The position numbers and the translations under genes are program-made. The notes beneath the pieces were generated by a model that worked only from the letters and a program-made list of their open reading frames with translations, was not told the origin of the DNA and ran no database searches. Positions 59,711 through 64,000 of a DNA stretch of 64,000 bases are shown piece by piece. The stretch spans positions 1 through 64,000 of the forward strand of contig JAMCRJ010000053.1 in the NCBI GenBank assembly GCA_023381645.1, in the 5' to 3' direction. Numbering within the stretch: position 1 is the stretch's first letter; each line of letters begins with the position of its first letter. Source of the stretch: Gammaproteobacteria bacterium. Lineage in GTDB: Bacteria > Pseudomonadota > Gammaproteobacteria > Acidithiobacillales > Acidithiobacillaceae.

Positions 59711-60328
59711 ATGGATGAACTTACCCCCCGGCAGTCCGAAATTCTCGCTTGGATTCGTGCCCGCATGGCGGAAGACAGCCTGCCGCCTACCCGTGCGGAG
59801 TTGATGCGGGCCTTTGACTTCCGTTCACCCAATGCTGCCGAAAGTCACCTGCGGATACTGGCGCGCAAGGGCTATATTCTGCTGCAGAGTGGTACGGCCA
59901 GGGGCATCCGCCTCTGTGCAAGCGAAGAAGAAACCGGTTTGCCGCTGATCGGGCGAGTGGCTGCCGGGCAACCCATGCTGGCCGAAGAGTTCCGGGAGGG
60001 GCAGTTGCCCGTCGACCCAAAGCTCTTTTCGCCAGGAGCCGATTACCTGTTGCGGGTGCAGGGCATGAGTATGCGTGATGCCGGCATTCTCGATGGCGAT
60101 ATTCTCGCCGTCCGTCACGACGCCTCGCTCATTCCCCAGGACGGTCAGATGGTAGTGGCCCGGGTCAACGGCGAGGTGACGGTCAAACGCTGGAAGCGGG
60201 ATGGCAAGCAGGTCTGGCTCCTGCCGGAAAACCCGGATTTCTCCCCTATTTCTGTGGATTTGCAACGCGATAGTCTGACAATCGAAGGCGTGGTGGTCGG
60301 ACTGCTGCGTATTGGAGGCGACTTATGA
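59711..60328 (+). CDS. lexA: LexA repressor
   Basis: A 205-residue SOS repressor. The N-terminal winged helix starts LTPRQSEILAWIRARM, with recognition helix SPNAAESHLRIL. The C-terminal S24 domain has the cleavage site Ala85-Gly86 (VAAGQP), nucleophile Ser120 (QGMSMRD) and Lys159 (VTVKRW). RecA on single-stranded DNA triggers self-cleavage. The ATG at 59711 follows CAGGAGA. It leads an operon with imuA, imuB and dnaE2, an arrangement known from many proteobacteria. Confidence 0.95.
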   Translation: MDELTPRQSEILAWIRARMAEDSLPPTRAELMRAFDFRSPNAAESHLRILARKGYILLQSGTARGIRLCASEEETGLPLIGRVAAGQPMLAEEFREGQLPVDPKLFSPGADYLLRVQGMSMRDAGILDGDILAVRHDASLIPQDGQMVVARVNGEVTVKRWKRDGKQVWLLPENPDFSPISVDLQRDSLTIEGVVVGLLRIGGDL

Positions 60329-60969
60329 ATCCATCCGCACATAAAACCGCCGTCAACACCCTGTTGAGCAACCATCCCCAGCACTTGTGGCGAGGTCTGA
60401 ATAATCAGCGGACGCCGGGCGTGACGGCGCACTGGCCGGATCTGGAGCTGTTGGTAGGTGACTGGCCACGTGGCGCCATCACTGAAGTGGTCAGCGCTCT
60501 GGACGGTATCGGAGAGCTGCGTCTGGTGCTGCCCGCCGTGGCGGAACTGAGCCAGCGCGAGGCGCGCTGGATACTCTGGGTCGCGCCTCCGCATATCCCC
60601 TATCCGGCAGCTCTGGCGGCTGCAGGTGTCAATCTTGCGCGGATGCTGGTGCTGCATCCACGCAAGGACCAGAATACGCTCTGGGCGCTGGAACTGGCTC
60701 TGCGTTCCGGCGGTTGCAGCGCGGTGCTGGCCTGGCCGCCGACTCTACAAGATGTCCAGTGGCGTCGCCTGCAATTGGCGGCCGAGGCGGGCAACAGTCT
60801 GGTCTTCTTCTTTTTCCGTCAAAGCAACGCCGCCGCGGTGCCCGTTGCCTTGCGTCTGGATCTTCACCCCGCCCCGCAAGGAATCGACGTGAACGTCCGT
60901 AAACGTCGTGGTGCCATGCCGACGCGAGGTATGGTGGCGCTCGGCGACCAACTGGCGCTGGCGTTCTGA
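60325..60969 (+). CDS. imuA: ImuA, mutagenesis cassette RecA/SulA-like protein
   Basis: A 214-residue RecA-like protein of the ImuA type. Recognisable parts are LLVGDWPRGAITEVVS, RWILWVAPPHIPYPAAL and FFFFRQSNAAAVPVALRL (the last as 18 residues). It works with ImuB and DnaE2 in damage-induced translesion synthesis; in mycobacteria the equivalent is ImuA'. The ATG overlaps the lexA stop by 4 bases. Confidence 0.88.
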   Translation: MNPSAHKTAVNTLLSNHPQHLWRGLNNQRTPGVTAHWPDLELLVGDWPRGAITEVVSALDGIGELRLVLPAVAELSQREARWILWVAPPHIPYPAALAAAGVNLARMLVLHPRKDQNTLWALELALRSGGCSAVLAWPPTLQDVQWRRLQLAAEAGNSLVFFFFRQSNAAAVPVALRLDLHPAPQGIDVNVRKRRGAMPTRGMVALGDQLALAF

Positions 60970-60975
60970 AACCCC

Positions 60976-62388
60976 ATGCGCTGGCTGGCGGTACAGTTTC
61001 CGCGTTTGGGCGTGGAGCTTCGGGAACGGGTGCAGGCAGAAGCGGTCGCGCTGGCGCTGGTGGACGTGCAGGGCAGTGCTGGAACCTTGTTGCAGGTCAA
61101 CGCGACAGCACTTCAGGCGGGACTGCGGACGGGCATGACGACGGCGCGGGCTTTGGCCATGCTCCCGGAACTGCAACTCTGTACCCGCGACCCGGCTGCC
61201 GAAGTGCAGGCGCTCAGCCACTGGGCCCGGCTGCTTTATAGTCTGGCACCCCAGGTAGTGCTGCTGGAGGAAATGTCCCCCGCCCTGGCGGTGGATATCT
61301 CCGGTAACACCCACCTGCAGCAGGACGACGCACTGTTGCAGGTCGTGGCGGCATGGGCCGCTGCGACGCGGCTGAGTGTGCGTGCCGGGGTGGCTCCGAC
61401 CCCTCTGGGGGCCGCTTTGCTGGCGCAGTGGCAAGGTGCCGGTTCCCGTTCCGGCTTTTGTCCGGAGCCCGCCGACTGGGCGTTGCTCTGGCCGCAAATC
61501 CCCATAACCCTGTTGCCCTGTACCGCCACCACCCGTGCGGCTCTACTAGCCCTGGGGGTTCGTCACTGCGCCCAGCTTCAGGCCCTGGACCGTGCTGATC
61601 TGGTCAGGCGCCTTGGTCCCGAATCCTTGCATGTGCTGGATCGTCTGAGCGGCAGGACAGGCGATCCGCGTCCCGCATTGTCTTTCCCGGTGGATCCGGA
61701 AGTTTCCATCCCGCTGTACGGTGAAATCCGCCACTGGGAAGGTCTGCGCTTCGCTCTGCACCGTGCTTTACAGGATCTTCAGCTTCTGCTCGGGACGCAG
61801 GCGCGGGCCAGCCGCTCCTGGCTGCTGCAGTTGCAGGGCCGTGAGCGACAATGGTCCTCCACACTGGACGTGCGCGATCCCGCCACGAATGTGGAAACGC
61901 TGTTGACGCTCTGGCAATGGCGGCTACAACAACAACCCCTGGATTTTGCCGTGCATACCCTGCACCTGCGGGCACTGGCGCCGCAACACTGGCCTGGGCG
62001 TCAGGCAACCTGGTGGCAGGACGGGGCGGAGGAGGCGCGCTGGCAGTTGGTGGAGCAACTACGCCAGCGTCTGGGTGACGTTGCGGTGCATGCCGTCGCC
62101 GGGGTTGCGGATCATCGCCCGGATCATGCCTGGCAGAGGGTGCCGCCAGGAGCTGGGCAGGGAGAGGCCAATACCGCTCGTCCCCTCTGGTTGCTGGCAC
62201 AGGCACTGCCGCTCCATGCCCCATCGCTCTTCCTGCCGGCGCAGGTAGAGCGCATCGAAGGCGGCTGGTGGGATGGCCGGGATCAGAGCCGGGATTACTT
62301 CCGCTGGCGGCATCCCGGCGGGGCTCTGTGCTGGGTGTATCAGGACCGGCGTCAGGGGCATTTCTATGTGCAGGGCTATTTTGCCTGA
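60976..62388 (+). CDS. imuB: ImuB, catalytically inactive Y-family polymerase homologue
   Basis: A 470-residue Y-family protein. It has the palm-like LLQVNATALQAGLRTGMTTA and SPALAVDISGNTHL segments, but the acidic Asp-Glu pair of active Pol IV is absent, as usual in ImuB. A helix-hairpin-helix-like region (ALDRADLVRRLGPESLHVL) and little-finger domain follow. ImuB is the hub that binds the sliding clamp, ImuA and DnaE2. It starts 6 bases after imuA, and dnaE2 begins inside its end. Confidence 0.9.
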   Translation: MRWLAVQFPRLGVELRERVQAEAVALALVDVQGSAGTLLQVNATALQAGLRTGMTTARALAMLPELQLCTRDPAAEVQALSHWARLLYSLAPQVVLLEEMSPALAVDISGNTHLQQDDALLQVVAAWAAATRLSVRAGVAPTPLGAALLAQWQGAGSRSGFCPEPADWALLWPQIPITLLPCTATTRAALLALGVRHCAQLQALDRADLVRRLGPESLHVLDRLSGRTGDPRPALSFPVDPEVSIPLYGEIRHWEGLRFALHRALQDLQLLLGTQARASRSWLLQLQGRERQWSSTLDVRDPATNVETLLTLWQWRLQQQPLDFAVHTLHLRALAPQHWPGRQATWWQDGAEEARWQLVEQLRQRLGDVAVHAVAGVADHRPDHAWQRVPPGAGQGEANTARPLWLLAQALPLHAPSLFLPAQVERIEGGWWDGRDQSRDYFRWRHPGGALCWVYQDRRQGHFYVQGYFA

Positions 62389-64000
62389 GTATGCCGAGCT
62401 CCACTGTCTCAGCGCACTGAGTTTTTTACGGGGTGCCAGTGCCGTGGAAGACCTGCTGGATCGTGCCCAGGCTCTGGAATACCGCGCCCTCGCCATTACC
62501 GAGGAGTGTTCCCTGGGCAGCGCGGCGCGAGCCCACAGCCATGCCCGCAATATCGGTTTTCCGCTGATACTGGGCAGTGAAATCGCCCTGACCGATGGTC
62601 CGCGCATCGTCCTGCTGGTGCGGGAGCGTGACGGTTATGCCGCGCTGTCCCGCTTCATCACCCGCGCCCGGGGGCGGGCGAGAAAAGGCCATTATCAGGC
62701 CCGCCTGGCGGATTTGCCGGAACTTGTGGGTTGTCTGGCCATCATTCTCCCCGATTCGCAAAGCCTGCGCTTTGATGCTGCCGACGCCATCGCCGTAAGG
62801 AATTGTCTTGGCGCCGAAAATGTCTGGCTTGGCGTGGAGCTCCTGCGTGGCGGCGACGATGCGGCGCAACTTCGGGAGGCGCTGGAACAGGGCAGGGCGC
62901 TGGATATTCCCTGTCTGGCTTGCGGGGATGTCCACATGGACCGGCGCAGCCGTCGTTTTTTGCAGGATGTGCTCACTGCCATCCGCCTGCGGCGTCCGCT
63001 GGCAGATCTGGGCTGGGCACTGGCCCGTAATGGCGAGCGCCACCTGCGCCCGCGCTCCGTACTGGCGGAACTCTATCCTCCGGAGCTGCTGGCCGGAACC
63101 CTGCGGGTGGCAGAGCGCTGTCAATTTTCTCTAGATAGTCTTGTTTATCGCTACCCCGATGGCGCCTGTCCCGCAGGCCAGCAGCGGGATGATTATCTCG
63201 CCGAACTGGCCAGGCAAGGTCTGCAACGGCGTTATCCCCAAGGCGTCGCCACGGTGGTAGCCACGCAACTGGAGGCGGAACTGGCACTGGTACGGGAACT
63301 GGATTACGCCGGCTATTTCCTGACCGTCCACGACATCGTCCGGTTCGCCAAGGGGCGCGGTATCCTCTGCCAGGGCCGGGGCTCGGCGGCCAATTCGGTC
63401 ATTTGCTATGCCATCGGCATTACGGAAGTAGACCCCAGCCGAATGCAACTGCTTTTCGCGCGATTCATTTCCCGCGATCGCCGGGAGCCGCCGGATATTG
63501 ACGTGGATTTCGAGCATGAGCGCCGCGAAGAAGTCATCCAGTACGTGTTTCAGCATTACGGGCGGGACCACGCCGCGCTGACTGCCACCATCATCCATTA
63601 CCAGCCGCGCAGTGCCATGCGCGATGCCGCCCGTGCCCTTGGTTTTGCGCCGGTCGAGATTCAGCGCCTTACCCAGGGCCTGGCCTGGTGGGATGGCCGC
63701 CAGATTCGCCCGGAGCGTTTGCAGGAGCAGGGCTTCGACCCCGCCAGCCCGACCATCCAGCGCCTGATCACTGTAGTCAATGCGCTGGTCGGTTTTCCGC
63801 GCCATCTCTCCCAGCATGTCGGCGGCATGGTGCTCTCTGCAACCCCCCTCAATGCCCTGGTACCCATCGAACCCGCCGCCATGGCGGCTCGCACGGTGAT
63901 TCAGTGGGACAAGGACGATCTCGACCTCCTTGGTATCCTCAAGGTCGATATACTCGCGCTGGGGATACTGAGCGTGTTGCGCCGCGCCCTCGATGATCTG
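62366..64000 (+). CDS. dnaE2: Error-prone DNA polymerase DnaE2 (partial, runs off window)
   Basis: The first 545 codons of a C-family polymerase, open to the last base of the window; full-length homologues are about 1,000-1,080 residues. The PHP domain begins YAELHCLSALSFLRGAS near residue 9. The palm has GRGSAANSVICYAIGIT and the catalytic carboxylates in PPDIDVDFEHERREEV, typical of DnaE2/ImuC. The ATG at 62366 overlaps imuB by 23 bases and has AGGGG upstream. With ImuA and ImuB it performs SOS-induced mutagenic bypass. Confidence 0.93.
   Translation, partial: MCRAILPEYAELHCLSALSFLRGASAVEDLLDRAQALEYRALAITEECSLGSAARAHSHARNIGFPLILGSEIALTDGPRIVLLVRERDGYAALSRFITRARGRARKGHYQARLADLPELVGCLAIILPDSQSLRFDAADAIAVRNCLGAENVWLGVELLRGGDDAAQLREALEQGRALDIPCLACGDVHMDRRSRRFLQDVLTAIRLRRPLADLGWALARNGERHLRPRSVLAELYPPELLAGTLRVAERCQFSLDSLVYRYPDGACPAGQQRDDYLAELARQGLQRRYPQGVATVVATQLEAELALVRELDYAGYFLTVHDIVRFAKGRGILCQGRGSAANSVICYAIGITEVDPSRMQLLFARFISRDRREPPDIDVDFEHERREEVIQYVFQHYGRDHAALTATIIHYQPRSAMRDAARALGFAPVEIQRLTQGLAWWDGRQIRPERLQEQGFDPASPTIQRLITVVNALVGFPRHLSQHVGGMVLSATPLNALVPIEPAAMAARTVIQWDKDDLDLLGILKVDILALGILSVLRRALDDL

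Overview
The window reads as chromosome of an acidophilic, sulfur-oxidising gammaproteobacterium-like organism, most likely an Acidithiobacillus close to A. ferrooxidans. The best evidence is the sulfide:quinone oxidoreductase at 11572-12876. Its cysteines fall at 128, 160 and 356 and its sequence matches, from memory, the A. ferrooxidans enzyme almost residue for residue. HdeD-like, GlsB-like and Lys/Ala-rich small proteins fit a low-pH lifestyle. No search was run, so the species remains an inference.

Layout. 1-127 may be the end of an insertion sequence. 546-5881 holds an amino-acid permease, proB and a large MscS-type channel. 6251-16672 is a mixed housekeeping block: a diiron protein, a YciO-like protein, an M50 protease, trpS-scpA-scpB, sqr, rluB, an endonuclease III-like glycosylase and stress membrane proteins. 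17245-36915 is mostly on the minus strand and gathers central carbon metabolism: glycogen phosphorylase, pyruvate kinase, class I aldolase, a flavoprotein disulfide reductase, PfkB, a phosphotransacetylase-like protein, acetate kinase, pyruvate dehydrogenase E1 alpha, E1 beta and E2, an AhpD-like protein, phosphoglycerate mutase and PEP synthase. Many of these genes overlap by 4 nt, so they are probably co-translated. Together they could turn stored glucan into pyruvate, acetyl-CoA and acetyl phosphate, and run the lower part backwards through PEP synthase. 37011-47635 carries a sulfotransferase, rlpA, dapE-dapD-dapC, an EamA transporter, gph, ubiG, an amidohydrolase and two cell-wall hydrolases.

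47818-57038 is a 9.2-kb integrated element in the 3' half of tRNA-Asn(GTT), bounded by a perfect 66-bp direct repeat. It carries a tyrosine recombinase with an in-frame TAG at codon 6, an AlpA-like regulator, a CHC2 primase domain, a DUF3987-like protein whose gene contains a 12-copy GCGGAC/GTCCGC array, a run of tiny overlapping genes (XRE, DUF4160, two DUF2442, DUF2283) that looks like toxin-antitoxin material, and unknown cargo. No capsid, packaging or conjugation gene was recognised, so it resembles a satellite or small integrative element.

57369-64000 is again chromosomal: a copper-chaperone-like protein, a Lys/Ala-rich exported protein, an Imm-like membrane protein, a P-loop kinase-like protein, a DUF2147 protein, and the SOS mutagenesis cassette lexA-imuA-imuB-dnaE2, with dnaE2 running off the window.

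The least expected signals are: two sigma-54 promoter sequences, each directly upstream of a small exported protein gene; the symmetric hexamer array; the integrase amber codon; a diverged second copy of the proB 3' end; and an EamA gene with no start codon in its open frame.
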